Shown one piece after another: positions 44,613 through 53,077 of a stretch of 64,000 bases of DNA. Source of the stretch: Winogradskyella luteola. GTDB taxonomy: Bacteria; Bacteroidota; Bacteroidia; Flavobacteriales; Flavobacteriaceae. The stretch is from positions 1 through 64,000 of the forward strand of contig NZ_JAGSPD010000010.1 of the NCBI RefSeq assembly GCF_019203985.1, given 5' to 3'. The translations under genes and the position numbers were made by a program. How positions within the stretch are numbered: the stretch's first letter is position 1; every line of letters starts with the position of its first letter. A model generated the notes under the pieces. It was not told where the DNA came from. It ran no database searches and was given only the letters and a program-made list of their open reading frames with translations.

Positions 44613-45401
44613 ATGGCAAAGAAAAAGGCTGAAGCTACTGTAGAAGAACGATTAAGAGCGTTATATGATTTACAATTAATTGATTCTAGAGTAGATGAAA
44701 TAAGAAATGTCAGAGGTGAGCTGCCTTTAGAAGTTAGAGATTTAGAAGATGAAGTTGAAGGGCTGAACAAAAGATTAGAAAAACTAAATGACAGTCTTGT
44801 TGTTATTGATGATGAGATTAAAAGCAAAAAGAATTTAATTGAAGAAGCCAAAGCTTTAATTAAAAAATATAGTGAGCAACAAAACAATGTTAGAAATAAC
44901 AGAGAATATAACTCATTGACCAAAGAAATTGAGTTTCAAGAATTAGAGATTCAATTAGCTGAAAAGCACATAAAAGAATTTAAGGCTCAGATAGAACAAA
45001 AGAAAGAAGTTATTTCTGAAACAAAGGATAAATTAAAAGATCGTCAAACACACCTAAAACACAAAAAGGGAGAATTAGATGAAATTTTAAAAGAAACCGA
45101 AAAAGAAGAAGAAGCTCTTTTGGATAAGTCTGAAGATTTTCAAAAGAAAATTGATGAGCGTTTGGTAAAAGCATATCTGAGAATTAGAAACAATGTTAAG
45201 AATGGCTTGGCAGTTGTTGCTATTGAGCGTGGAGCTTCAGGTGGTTCTTTCTTTACTATTCCGCCTCAAGTACAAGTGGAAATTGCATCTCGTAAAAAAG
45301 TTATCACAGATGAGCATAGTGGACGTATTTTGGTTGATGCCGCTTTAGCTGAGGAAGAAAAAGCAAAAATGAATAAGTTATTTGCTAAACTTAGTAAATA
45401 A
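44613..45401 (+). CDS. CT398-like coiled-coil protein with degenerate zinc ribbon
   Basis: A 262-aa protein: a short N-terminal lead (KKKAEATVEERLRALYDL), a long antiparallel coiled coil (aa 20-180; SRVDEIRNVRGELPLEV, EKHIKEFKAQIEQKKEVI) and a C-terminal domain GASGGSFFTIPPQVQVEIAS. Family members normally end in a C4 zinc ribbon; here the usual CxxC positions (GASGGSF, the region before SGRILVD) have no cysteine at all. It starts 2 bases after the Nif3-like gene, a pairing seen widely in bacteria and suggesting a joint role. A strong terminator follows. Confidence 0.88.
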   Translation: MAKKKAEATVEERLRALYDLQLIDSRVDEIRNVRGELPLEVRDLEDEVEGLNKRLEKLNDSLVVIDDEIKSKKNLIEEAKALIKKYSEQQNNVRNNREYNSLTKEIEFQELEIQLAEKHIKEFKAQIEQKKEVISETKDKLKDRQTHLKHKKGELDEILKETEKEEEALLDKSEDFQKKIDERLVKAYLRIRNNVKNGLAVVAIERGASGGSFFTIPPQVQVEIASRKKVITDEHSGRILVDAALAEEEKAKMNKLFAKLSK

Positions 45402-45420
45402 GTATCTTAATATAGATAGA

Positions 45421-45450
45421 AAAAAGCCTTCACGTTTTGTGAAGGCTTTT
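45421..45450. terminator. Bidirectional terminator between the CT398-like gene and asnB
   Basis: 12-bp stem AAAAGCCTTCAC / GTGAAGGCTTTT with a 5-base loop, A- and T-runs on both sides; serves the convergent pair. Confidence 0.9.
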
Positions 45451-45467
45451 CTATTTAAAACAATTTA

Positions 45468-47129
45468 TTAATAACAATCCTCATGCACCTTAGCCACGGC
45501 TCTACCAGAGGGATCGTTCATGTTTTTAAAAGCTTCATCCCATTCTAAAGCAATTTTGGTGCTACAGGCCACACTTGGCTCTTGAGGAACACTTAAAGCA
45601 GCAGCATCACTTGGAAAATGACCTTCAAAAATGGTTCGGTAATAATATTCCTCTTTATTTTGTGGTGTTTGTATTGGGTAACGGAAATGTGCACTAGCCA
45701 TTTGCTCATCAGAGATTTCGTCTTCAACAAGTACTTTCAATGTATCAATCCAGCTGTAACCTACCCCATCGCTAAATTGCTCTTTTTGTCTCCAAACAAC
45801 ACTTTCTGGCAACATATCTTCAAATGCTTTACGTACCACCCATTTTTCCATACGCTCTCCATTAATCATCTTATCTTGTGGGTTGATGCGCATTGCAACA
45901 TCCATAAACTCCTTATCCAAGAATGGGACACGGCCTTCAATTCCCCAAGCTGCTAAGCTTTTGTTTGCCCTTAAGCAATCGTACATGTGCAATTTGCTCA
46001 ACTTACGTACAGTCTCTTCATGAAATTCTTGTGCATTTGGTGCTTTATGAAAGTAGAGATAACCTCCAAACAATTCATCTGCACCCTCGCCAGATAGTAC
46101 CATTTTAATTCCCATAGACTTTATAACACGTGCCATTAAATACATTGGCGTGCTTGCCCTTATGGTGGTAATATCATAAGTTTCAAGCTGATAAATAACA
46201 TCTTTGATAGCATCTAAGCCTTCTTGGATAGTGAACTTGATTTCGTGATGAACGGTACCAATATGGTCAGCCACTTTTTTGGCTGCTGCTAAATCTGGAG
46301 AGCCTTCCAGTCCAACTGAAAAACTATGCAATTGCGGCCACCACGCCTTTTCTTTATCATCAGCTTCAATACGTCGCTCTGAATATTTCTTTGCAATAGC
46401 AGATGTCACCGATGAATCCAATCCGCCTGATAGCAATACGCCATAAGGCACATCACTCATTAACTGTCTGTGTACAGCATCTTCCAAAGCTTGTCTAACT
46501 TCAGTGATACTTGTTTCATTCTCTTTTACGGCATCATAATCTGTCCAATCGCGCTTGTACCACTGTACTAATTCGCCATCCCTACTACTCATGTAATGGC
46601 CAGGTGGAAACAATTCAATTTTTGTACAAACACCTTCCAAGGCCTTTAATTCGGAAGCCACATAAAACGTACCGTGCTTGTCCCAACCCATATATAATGG
46701 AATAATTCCCATATGATCTCTGGCAATAAAGTATTCCTCTTTATCTACATCATAAATAGCGAAACCAAAAATACCATTCATATCATCTATAAATTCATGG
46801 CCTTTTTCTTTATACAAAGCCAAAATAACCTCACAATCACTTTCGGTTTGAAATTTATAATCAGGAAATCGAGAACGTAATTCTTTATGGTTATAAATTT
46901 CACCATTGGCTGCTAAAATCAACTTTTTATCTTCACTGAATAAAGGTTGCTTTCCTGAAGCAGGATCAACAATTGCCAAGCGCTCATGAGCCATAATCAC
47001 TTTTTCATCATTATAAATACCACTCCAATCTGGCCCACGATGTCTTATGGTCTTTGCCATCTCTAAAACTTGAGGCCTTAATGTTTCTGATTTCTGTTTT
47101 ATATCAAACGCACATACTATACCGCACAT
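45468..47129 (-). CDS. asnB: Asparagine synthase (glutamine-hydrolysing), AsnB type
   Basis: Makes asparagine from aspartate, ATP and glutamine. The 553-aa protein has the class II glutaminase domain with nucleophile Cys2 (MCGIVCAFD), RHRGPDWSG, AHERLAIVDP and ILAANGEIYNH, followed by the synthetase domain with PP-loop GVLLSGGLDSSVTSAIA, SFSVGLEGSPDLAAA, VLSGEGADELFGGYLYF and GRVPFLDKEFMDVAM. Length and motifs match E. coli AsnB closely. The ATG lies 273 bases from the divergent DUF2911 gene; that gap contains a 14-bp inverted repeat (47214-47227 with 47309-47322) but no gene. Confidence 0.98.
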   Translation of the reverse strand: MCGIVCAFDIKQKSETLRPQVLEMAKTIRHRGPDWSGIYNDEKVIMAHERLAIVDPASGKQPLFSEDKKLILAANGEIYNHKELRSRFPDYKFQTESDCEVILALYKEKGHEFIDDMNGIFGFAIYDVDKEEYFIARDHMGIIPLYMGWDKHGTFYVASELKALEGVCTKIELFPPGHYMSSRDGELVQWYKRDWTDYDAVKENETSITEVRQALEDAVHRQLMSDVPYGVLLSGGLDSSVTSAIAKKYSERRIEADDKEKAWWPQLHSFSVGLEGSPDLAAAKKVADHIGTVHHEIKFTIQEGLDAIKDVIYQLETYDITTIRASTPMYLMARVIKSMGIKMVLSGEGADELFGGYLYFHKAPNAQEFHEETVRKLSKLHMYDCLRANKSLAAWGIEGRVPFLDKEFMDVAMRINPQDKMINGERMEKWVVRKAFEDMLPESVVWRQKEQFSDGVGYSWIDTLKVLVEDEISDEQMASAHFRYPIQTPQNKEEYYYRTIFEGHFPSDAAALSVPQEPSVACSTKIALEWDEAFKNMNDPSGRAVAKVHEDCY

Positions 47130-47402
47130 AACTTTTTGTTTTTATTTTGAATGCGACTTTGATTACACTCAGTCTAACACTCATTTGTTATTAATTATGA
47201 AGCAAATATGATACTAAACTTTCAATTATTAAACACAAAATACCTAATTAGTTATATTTTAAAACTAAAAATAACGAATAACTAAAATAATAAAACTACA
47301 ATTGAAAAAATTGAAAGTTTAGCTAATAATCTGTAAACTTTAGTATTTCTTTTCGACCACAAATCGATAAGGACATATTTTAATAAAAAAAACACCATAT
47401 TT

Positions 47403-47951
47403 ATGAAAACCACACGACTAATCACAACCGTTACTTTAGCATTCTTAATGCTACTCTCATTTAATGCAGAAGCACAAAACTTCAAAGGCTTGGACAAAAG
47501 TCCTATGGATGGGGCATCGTACCCTAGCGACTATAAAGTATCAGACAAACTCATTAAGATTGTTTACAGTAGACCTCAATTAAAAGGTAGAGATGTAAAC
47601 AAATTAGCAAAACCTGGCAAAGTTTGGAGACTCGGAGCTAATGAAGCTGCCGAATTACACGTATATACAGATATGAAACTTGCTGGAAAGGATGTTAAAG
47701 AAGGCACTTATACAGTATATGCCATACCAGGAGAGACAGAATGGACCGTTATTGTAAGCGCTGACCTTAATGTATGGGGAAGTTATTTCTATAACGAAAA
47801 AAATGATGTAGCAAGAGTTACAGTACCTGTTACCAAAGGAGAAGAATCTTTGGAAGCTTTTTCAATAGCTTTTGAAAAATCTGATAATGGCGTACACATG
47901 CACATGGGATGGGGAACCGTTAGAGTTGCCGTACCATTTGTAAAGGGTTAA
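47403..47951 (+). CDS. Secreted DUF2911 domain protein
   Basis: A 182-aa protein with a signal peptide (MKTTRLITTVTLAFLMLLSF..AEA) and a DUF2911 domain. Recognisable family elements are KIVYSRPQLKGRDV, KVWRLGANEAAELHVYTD, EGTYTVYAIPGETEWTVIV and WGTVRVAVPF. DUF2911 is found mainly in Bacteroidota as secreted beta-sandwich proteins of unknown role. It stands alone, with its own terminator. Confidence 0.9.
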   Translation: MKTTRLITTVTLAFLMLLSFNAEAQNFKGLDKSPMDGASYPSDYKVSDKLIKIVYSRPQLKGRDVNKLAKPGKVWRLGANEAAELHVYTDMKLAGKDVKEGTYTVYAIPGETEWTVIVSADLNVWGSYFYNEKNDVARVTVPVTKGEESLEAFSIAFEKSDNGVHMHMGWGTVRVAVPFVKG

Positions 47952-47967
47952 GCTAGAAGCTAAAAAA

Positions 47968-48001
47968 AAAGTTCCGAAGGTTTTAACCTTTCGGAACTTT
48001 T
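47968..48001 (+). terminator. Rho-independent terminator after the DUF2911 gene
   Basis: Stem AAAGTTCCGAAGGTT / AACCTTTCGGAACTTT with a 1-base bulge and a 2-base apex, then a T; the A-run before it (47962-47970) would also serve minus-strand transcripts from queE. Confidence 0.8.
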
Positions 48002-48039
48002 ACATTTAAATGTTAAACCAAAATCTTGGCCAATATCTA

Positions 48040-48681
48040 CTAAGGTATATTTAAATATTTATGTGTTTGCAATGACACTTTCCATTTAGGATTATCCATA
48101 ACATAATCCACTATTTGAGGCATCATCTTTTCGCGTTTACTCCATTCGGGTTGCAAATAGAGAATACAATTATCATTGACTTTCGTTGCCTGATCTTCTG
48201 CAAATTTAAAATCATCTTTATTATATACGATGCATTTTAATTCATGAGCTTCAGCATAAATTTCTTCAGTTGGTAACTTCACTTTTTTAGGTGATAAACA
48301 AATCCAATCCCATTGACCTGTTAACTTATAAGCTCCAGAAGTTTCAATATGCGTTTGTACCCCTTTGGCTTTTAACTGTTCCGTTAATGGTCCCATATCC
48401 CAAGTTAAAGGCTCACCACCAGTTACTACGATAATATCGCTATATTTTATGGCATTATCAACGATTTTTGTTGTCTCAGTTGCAGGGTGTAATTCCGGTA
48501 ACCAACTTTCCTTAACATCGCACCAGTGGCAACCAACATCACAGCCTCCTATTCTTACAAAATAAGCAGCAGTTCCCTTATGATAACCTTCCCCTTGAAT
48601 GGTATAAAACTCTTCCATTAAAGGTAATAAGTGACCTTGATCTATTAATTGTTGTCGCTCTCTTCTTGTCATAGTTGACAA
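48040..48681 (-). CDS. queE: 7-carboxy-7-deazaguanine synthase
   Basis: A radical-SAM enzyme converting 6-carboxytetrahydropterin to 7-carboxy-7-deazaguanine on the way to queuosine in tRNA. The 213-aa protein has MEEFYTIQGEGYHKGTAAYF, the cluster motif CDVGCHWC (Cys47, Cys51, Cys54), VTGGEPLTWD, THIETSGAY and the C-terminal WKVSLQTHKYLNIP. The pathway starts from GTP through FolE-type chemistry, but the other que genes are not in this window. A start at Met1 or Met4 is possible. Confidence 0.95.
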   Translation of the reverse strand: MSTMTRRERQQLIDQGHLLPLMEEFYTIQGEGYHKGTAAYFVRIGGCDVGCHWCDVKESWLPELHPATETTKIVDNAIKYSDIIVVTGGEPLTWDMGPLTEQLKAKGVQTHIETSGAYKLTGQWDWICLSPKKVKLPTEEIYAEAHELKCIVYNKDDFKFAEDQATKVNDNCILYLQPEWSKREKMMPQIVDYVMDNPKWKVSLQTHKYLNIP

Positions 48682-48897
48682 AGATAGTTATTAAGTGCGA
48701 AGTGTAAAGTCTAAAAACGATAAGTAAGCGTCTTAAAAATTAAAAAACACTTTAAACTTTGTACTTAACTCGATAATGGAGATTTAAACACCGCAAACAT
48801 ACTTTGAAATTTTAGGACTTTTACATTACCAACCCCGTGAGTTTACTCCGAGGTAGTTTGCTAAAATTACATTATTTTTATGCAAATTTTCTGATTG

Positions 48898-50436
48898 ATG
48901 ACGAATTCTGATAAATTCATAAAAGACATAGCCGAAGGCAATACTTTTAAAGGTGATTATATCACTTTAGGCGCTGCAATGTTAGATGGTGAAACCAAAA
49001 CGAATGCTTATGTAAATGTACCTTTAAAAACTATGAACAGACATGGCTTAATTGCTGGTGCCACAGGTACAGGGAAAACGAAGACATTGCAAGTCTTAGC
49101 TGAAAACCTTTCGGAAAAAGGAGTTCCTGTTTTGTTAATGGACATTAAAGGGGATTTAAGTGGTTTGGCAAAACCAAGTCCAGGGCATCCAAAAATTGAT
49201 GAACGTCACGAAAAAATAGGTTTACCTTTTGATCCAAAATCATTTCCTGTTGAAATAATGACACTCTCTGAGCAAGATGGCGTACGGCTACGTGCTACCA
49301 TTAGCGAGTTTGGACCTGTTTTAATTTCAAGAATATTAGGAGTCACTGAAACTCAAGCTGGAATTATATCGGTTATTTTTAAGTATTGTGACGACAATAA
49401 ACTTCCACTTTTAGACTTAAAAGATTTTAAGAAAATGTTACAATATGCAACTAATGAAGGTAAGAAGGAATTTGAGGAAGCCTATGGTAGAATTTCTACA
49501 GCGTCGACAGGAGCCATCCTTAGAAAACTTATTGAAATTGAACAACAAGGTGGTGATTTATTCTTTGGTGAAACCTCTTTTGACACCCAAGATCTGTTAC
49601 GGATCGATGAGAATGGCCGTGGTTATATTAATATTATTAGACTGACTGATATACAAGATAGACCCAAGTTGTTTTCTACATTTATGCTGAGTTTATTGGC
49701 AGAAATTTATTCAACATTCCCAGAACAAGGAGATAGTGGTAGACCAGAGCTTATTATGTTTATAGATGAGGCACATTTAATTTTTAATGAAGCTTCAGAT
49801 GCCCTTTTAAACCAGATTGAAAGCATTGTAAAGTTAATTCGCAGCAAAGGTGTGGGTCTATATTTTGTAACACAAAACCCGACAGATGTTCCCGAAGCCG
49901 TTCTCGGACAGTTAGGGTTAAAAGTTCAGCATGCCCTAAGAGCATTTACGGCAAAAGACAGAAAAGCGATTAAGCTAACTGCGCAAAACTATCCTGACAC
50001 TGATTATTATGACACTGCTGAAGTCTTAACATCTTTAGGAATTGGAGAAGCCTTAGTATCTGCATTGAACGAAAAAGGGAAACCTACCCCATTGGCAGCA
50101 ACAATGATGCGTGCACCAATGAGCCGAATGGATATTTTAACTGAATCCGAACTTAGCGCACTATTAGCTCAGTCTCAACTTGCAAGAAAGTACAACAAGG
50201 AAGTTGATAGAGAAAGCGCTTACGAAATGCTCAATGAAAAAATAAAACAAGCTGAGGCTGAAGAGGCTCAACAAAAAGCCAAGGAAGAAAAGGAAGCACT
50301 AAAACGTGCGGAAAGTAAACGAAAATCCCATTCAACAAGAAGGCGCAGCAATAGACAAAATCCAATTGTTAAGGTGCTGTCTAGCCCAACTGTAATACGA
50401 AGCGTTTTGGGAATACTAACTAAAATGTTAAAATAG
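48898..50436 (+). CDS. HerA-like ATPase (DUF853 family)
   Basis: A 512-aa P-loop ATPase of the HerA/FtsK superfamily. The ATG at 48898 is chosen; a TTG one codon earlier is also in frame. Walker A is AGATGTGKTKTLQ (aa 53-65), a segment VLLMDIKGDLSGLA follows, Walker B is LIMFIDEAHLIF, and an arginine/sensor region VGLYFVTQNPTDVPE comes later. The C-terminus is a charged coiled coil (KIKQAEAEEAQQKAKEEKEA) and a short tail. The family is widespread but poorly characterised, thought to be a DNA-translocating or helicase-like hexamer. No NurA nuclease gene is adjacent. Confidence 0.92.
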   Translation: MTNSDKFIKDIAEGNTFKGDYITLGAAMLDGETKTNAYVNVPLKTMNRHGLIAGATGTGKTKTLQVLAENLSEKGVPVLLMDIKGDLSGLAKPSPGHPKIDERHEKIGLPFDPKSFPVEIMTLSEQDGVRLRATISEFGPVLISRILGVTETQAGIISVIFKYCDDNKLPLLDLKDFKKMLQYATNEGKKEFEEAYGRISTASTGAILRKLIEIEQQGGDLFFGETSFDTQDLLRIDENGRGYINIIRLTDIQDRPKLFSTFMLSLLAEIYSTFPEQGDSGRPELIMFIDEAHLIFNEASDALLNQIESIVKLIRSKGVGLYFVTQNPTDVPEAVLGQLGLKVQHALRAFTAKDRKAIKLTAQNYPDTDYYDTAEVLTSLGIGEALVSALNEKGKPTPLAATMMRAPMSRMDILTESELSALLAQSQLARKYNKEVDRESAYEMLNEKIKQAEAEEAQQKAKEEKEALKRAESKRKSHSTRRRSNRQNPIVKVLSSPTVIRSVLGILTKMLK

Positions 50437-50457
50437 ATTAAGCCTTAAATCAAAACT

Positions 50458-51015
50458 ATGAGAAATATACTTTTTGCATTACTAATATGCACATTATTAG
50501 TGATGAGTTGTACAAAAGATACAAAGCCTAACCCCTTTTTAATAAATAAGACTCACATAGGTTTATTAACAGATTCTACCCAAGTGAAAGAATTAGATTC
50601 TGTATTCATTAACGATTCTGTGGTACGTTACATTGCTGGCGATGAATTTGCAGGTTCAATCAATACCATAGAGATTTTTGAAAAAGGAGGAAAAAAGTTA
50701 TTGGACCTTTCCCCTAAAGAAGCTTTAGATTCTACATCAGTAATTTCCAGTGTTCGTATTATTGACGAGCGTTATAAAACAGAAAAGAACATATCTACTT
50801 TGAGTACGTTTAAAGCTATCAAAGAGGCCTATACGATTTCTAAAGTTGATAATTTGATAAATTCTGTTGTTGTTTCTGTAAATGAAATCAATGCGACATT
50901 TACCATTGACAAAAAAGAATTGCCTGGAAGTTTACGGTTTAATATGGAAGCCACTATAGATCCTGTTCAAATTCCTGAAAAAGCCAAGATAAAATTCTTT
51001 ATGGTACATTGGTAG
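50458..51015 (+). CDS. Predicted lipoprotein of unknown function
   Basis: A 185-aa protein with a type II signal peptide: LLICTLLVMSC gives lipidated Cys18, followed by TKDTKPN. The mature part has the pattern of two small alpha/beta units (INKTHIGLLTDSTQVKELD; IRYI/VRYIAGDEFAGSINTIEIF) and ends in KIKFFMVHW. The stretch IGLLTDSTQVKELDSVF resembles the start of periplasmic ligand-binding domains of Bacteroidota lipoproteins, but I cannot name a family. It starts 21 bases after the HerA-like gene and may be cotranscribed. Confidence 0.8.
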   Translation: MRNILFALLICTLLVMSCTKDTKPNPFLINKTHIGLLTDSTQVKELDSVFINDSVVRYIAGDEFAGSINTIEIFEKGGKKLLDLSPKEALDSTSVISSVRIIDERYKTEKNISTLSTFKAIKEAYTISKVDNLINSVVVSVNEINATFTIDKKELPGSLRFNMEATIDPVQIPEKAKIKFFMVHW

Positions 51016-51097
51016 GATTCCATAAGCCATATAGAGCAGTAGAAGATTACATTAATACATCAGTTGCAGTAAATACTTAGATACAATATAATTATTC

Positions 51098-51472
51098 ATG
51101 GTAAACAAAAAAAAGTATAAAGTCCAGACTTCACCATTTGTTGTACCAACACATGATGGTAAACTTATTGAAGAACATTTTGGTTTGGCAAGTGACGGTA
51201 ATTCTAGTATCAGTATTGCTCACATGGTTGCTCCCCCTGGCTGGAGTGAACCATTTCAAACACCAGAATTTGATGAATATACATTTATAATCAAAGGAAA
51301 AAAACAATTCATCATAGAAGATGAAACCATTATCCTTAAAGCTGGGCAATCCATAAAAGTTAATAGACATACAAAATTGCAATACTCTAACCCATTTACA
51401 GAGCCTTGCGAATATATTGCTATTTGTTTACTTGCATTTTCAATGGATTCCGTAAATAGAGAAAACCAATAA
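51098..51472 (+). CDS. Cupin-domain protein
   Basis: A 124-aa single-domain cupin (aa 25-115). Motif 1 is degenerate: MVAPPGWSEPFQTPEFDEYTF contains Glu but lacks the usual two His; motif 2 reads LKAGQSIKVNRHTKLQYSN with one His. The metal site is therefore incomplete or unusual, so an enzymatic function is doubtful and a ligand-binding role is possible. It is followed after 1 base by the alpha/beta hydrolase gene, so both likely form one transcript with the downstream lipoprotein. Confidence 0.8.
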   Translation: MVNKKKYKVQTSPFVVPTHDGKLIEEHFGLASDGNSSISIAHMVAPPGWSEPFQTPEFDEYTFIIKGKKQFIIEDETIILKAGQSIKVNRHTKLQYSNPFTEPCEYIAICLLAFSMDSVNRENQ

Positions 51473-51473
51473 C

Positions 51474-52301
51474 ATGAGTAGTTTTGTTATAAAATCCATT
51501 GGCAATGCTTTAAACGCAACGAGCCTAATTTCATCTAAGTACGCTTCAAAAAAAGCTTTAAATTTATTTGCATCACCACGAAAAGGACGTTACACTGAAG
51601 AACAAAAAAAAGTTGTCAATTCAGCTTTATCCGAAGAGGCTTCGTATGATGGTCTAAATATCGCCACCTACCGTTGGAATGGTAAGGGTAAAACTGTTTT
51701 GTTAGCTCATGGATGGGAAAGTAATGCCTCACGTTGGGATTATATTTTAGAGGATTTAAAAGCTAAAAATTATAACATTATTGCACTGGATGCGCCAGCT
51801 CATGGACGGTCTAGCGGAAAGCAATTTAACGCTGTTTTGTATTCTGAATTTATAAATGTTGTAGCACAAAAATTTCAGCCAGAAATAATTATGGGACATT
51901 CTGTTGGTGGTATGGCCAGTGTATTTTTTATGTATAATTACCAACCAGATTCGGTTAAAAAAATGATTTTACTTGGTGCACCTGCCCATTTCACGGGAGT
52001 CTTTTCCAGATACAAATCGATGATGGGCTACAATAGACGTATATCTAATGGTTTAGATAGAATTGTATTAGAGCGTTTCGGTAAATCAGTTGATTACTTC
52101 TCAGCAGCAAACTTTACCAAGGCCATGGATGCCAAAGGGTTAATCATTCATGATAAAAAAGATAAAATTATTCCTTACGAAGATGCACAATTGTTTGCTA
52201 ACCGCTATAAAAACTCTGAATTGGTCAGTACTGTAGGTTTTGGGCATGGGCTTAAAGACCGATCTTTGACACCAAGGATTATTGAATTTATTGATTTATA
52301 A
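51474..52301 (+). CDS. Alpha/beta hydrolase
   Basis: A 275-aa alpha/beta-hydrolase fold protein. The oxyanion region is VLLAHGWESNASRW, the nucleophile elbow is MGHSVGGMAS with Ser143, and an acid residue is in IIHDKKDKIIPY. The catalytic His lies near the end in VGFGHGLKD. DAPAHGRSSGK near aa 106-116 is typical. No signal peptide is evident, though the first 35 residues are unusually basic and Ser/Ala-rich. Substrate unknown (esterase or lipase-like). It sits one base after the cupin gene and 11 bases before the acetolactate-decarboxylase-like lipoprotein gene. Confidence 0.9.
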   Translation: MSSFVIKSIGNALNATSLISSKYASKKALNLFASPRKGRYTEEQKKVVNSALSEEASYDGLNIATYRWNGKGKTVLLAHGWESNASRWDYILEDLKAKNYNIIALDAPAHGRSSGKQFNAVLYSEFINVVAQKFQPEIIMGHSVGGMASVFFMYNYQPDSVKKMILLGAPAHFTGVFSRYKSMMGYNRRISNGLDRIVLERFGKSVDYFSAANFTKAMDAKGLIIHDKKDKIIPYEDAQLFANRYKNSELVSTVGFGHGLKDRSLTPRIIEFIDL

Positions 52302-52312
52302 ATATTATCCAG

Positions 52313-53038
52313 ATGAGATTTTTTACAACCATCTTTCTTATCCCCTTTGTGATGTTTTTTAGTTGCAATCATAAAGAAAAATCAACAAAAAAACCTAGTG
52401 ATTTTAATTCCGTAAAGATCGTCGGACAAATGAAAGACGTCATGTGGAAAGGTGAGCTGTTTGGTAAAATAAATTTGGATACCATATCAAACACAAAAGG
52501 GCTTTACGGACTTGGCCCAAAATCTTATTTAAGTGGAGAAATTCTTATAAATAATGGTAAAACTTATATCTCAAAGGTTCTATCTGATTCTACGATGATA
52601 GTTGAGGAAAACAATAATGTTGAGGCTCCATTTTTTGTTTATTCTAACGTTACTGAATGGAATATAAAAAGACTACCTGATTCCTTAAAGTCAATTGCAC
52701 AACTTGAAAAATACATAACAGAAGCATCAGAAAAGATTAAAAAACCATTTGCTTTTAAGCTTTATGGAGACGTTTCTAAAGCTACTATACATATTCAAAA
52801 CTTACCCGAAAACACTAAAGTTTCTTCGCCAAAAGAAGCACACCAGGGGCAAACAAATTACAATATAGAAAATAAAGATGTTGAAATTATTGGTTTTTTC
52901 TCTAAAGATCATCAAGGCATATTTACACATCACGACTCTTTTTTACACATGCATCTTATAACAAGAGATTTAAAGAAAATGGGGCATTTAGACGACGTGA
53001 TTTTTAACGAAATGACTTTATTTTTGCCAAAACCTTAA
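52313..53038 (+). CDS. Acetolactate decarboxylase-like lipoprotein
   Basis: A 241-aa protein with lipobox FFSC (Cys18) and an alpha-acetolactate decarboxylase fold. ALDC enzymes convert acetolactate to acetoin using Zn bound by three His. Family blocks are seen: YGLGPKSYLSGEI with Glu76 in the position of the active-site Glu, VEIIGFFSKDHQG, and the Zn-ligand block FLHMHLITRD..GHLDD with His212, His214 and His225. The catalytic Arg of the canonical GTF..KTR block is not visible: the aligned segment is GDVSKATIHIQ, with His160 there. A membrane-anchored extracytoplasmic ALDC-like protein is unusual; it may act on another keto acid or be non-catalytic. Confidence 0.85.
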   Translation: MRFFTTIFLIPFVMFFSCNHKEKSTKKPSDFNSVKIVGQMKDVMWKGELFGKINLDTISNTKGLYGLGPKSYLSGEILINNGKTYISKVLSDSTMIVEENNNVEAPFFVYSNVTEWNIKRLPDSLKSIAQLEKYITEASEKIKKPFAFKLYGDVSKATIHIQNLPENTKVSSPKEAHQGQTNYNIENKDVEIIGFFSKDHQGIFTHHDSFLHMHLITRDLKKMGHLDDVIFNEMTLFLPKP

Positions 53039-53065
53039 CTGAATTTACATCGATAATCTTTATCG

Positions 53066-53073
53066 TACTTTTG
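53066..53073 (+). promoter_or_regulatory. Putative -7 box of rluF, nearly leaderless
   Basis: TACTTTTG fits TAnnTTTG and ends only 4 bases before the rluF ATG, so the transcript start would fall at or close to the start codon. Confidence 0.35.
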
Positions 53074-53077
53074 TATC

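Noticed and set aside
45618..46108. Plus-strand open frames antisense to asnB
   Set aside because: They overlap a full-length, motif-complete asnB and read as Cys/Phe/His-rich nonsense.
47214..47322. 14-bp inverted repeat (CTAAACTTTCAATT) between asnB and the DUF2911 gene
   Set aside because: AT-rich with an 81-base gap; it could be a regulator site but chance similarity in AT-rich DNA cannot be excluded.
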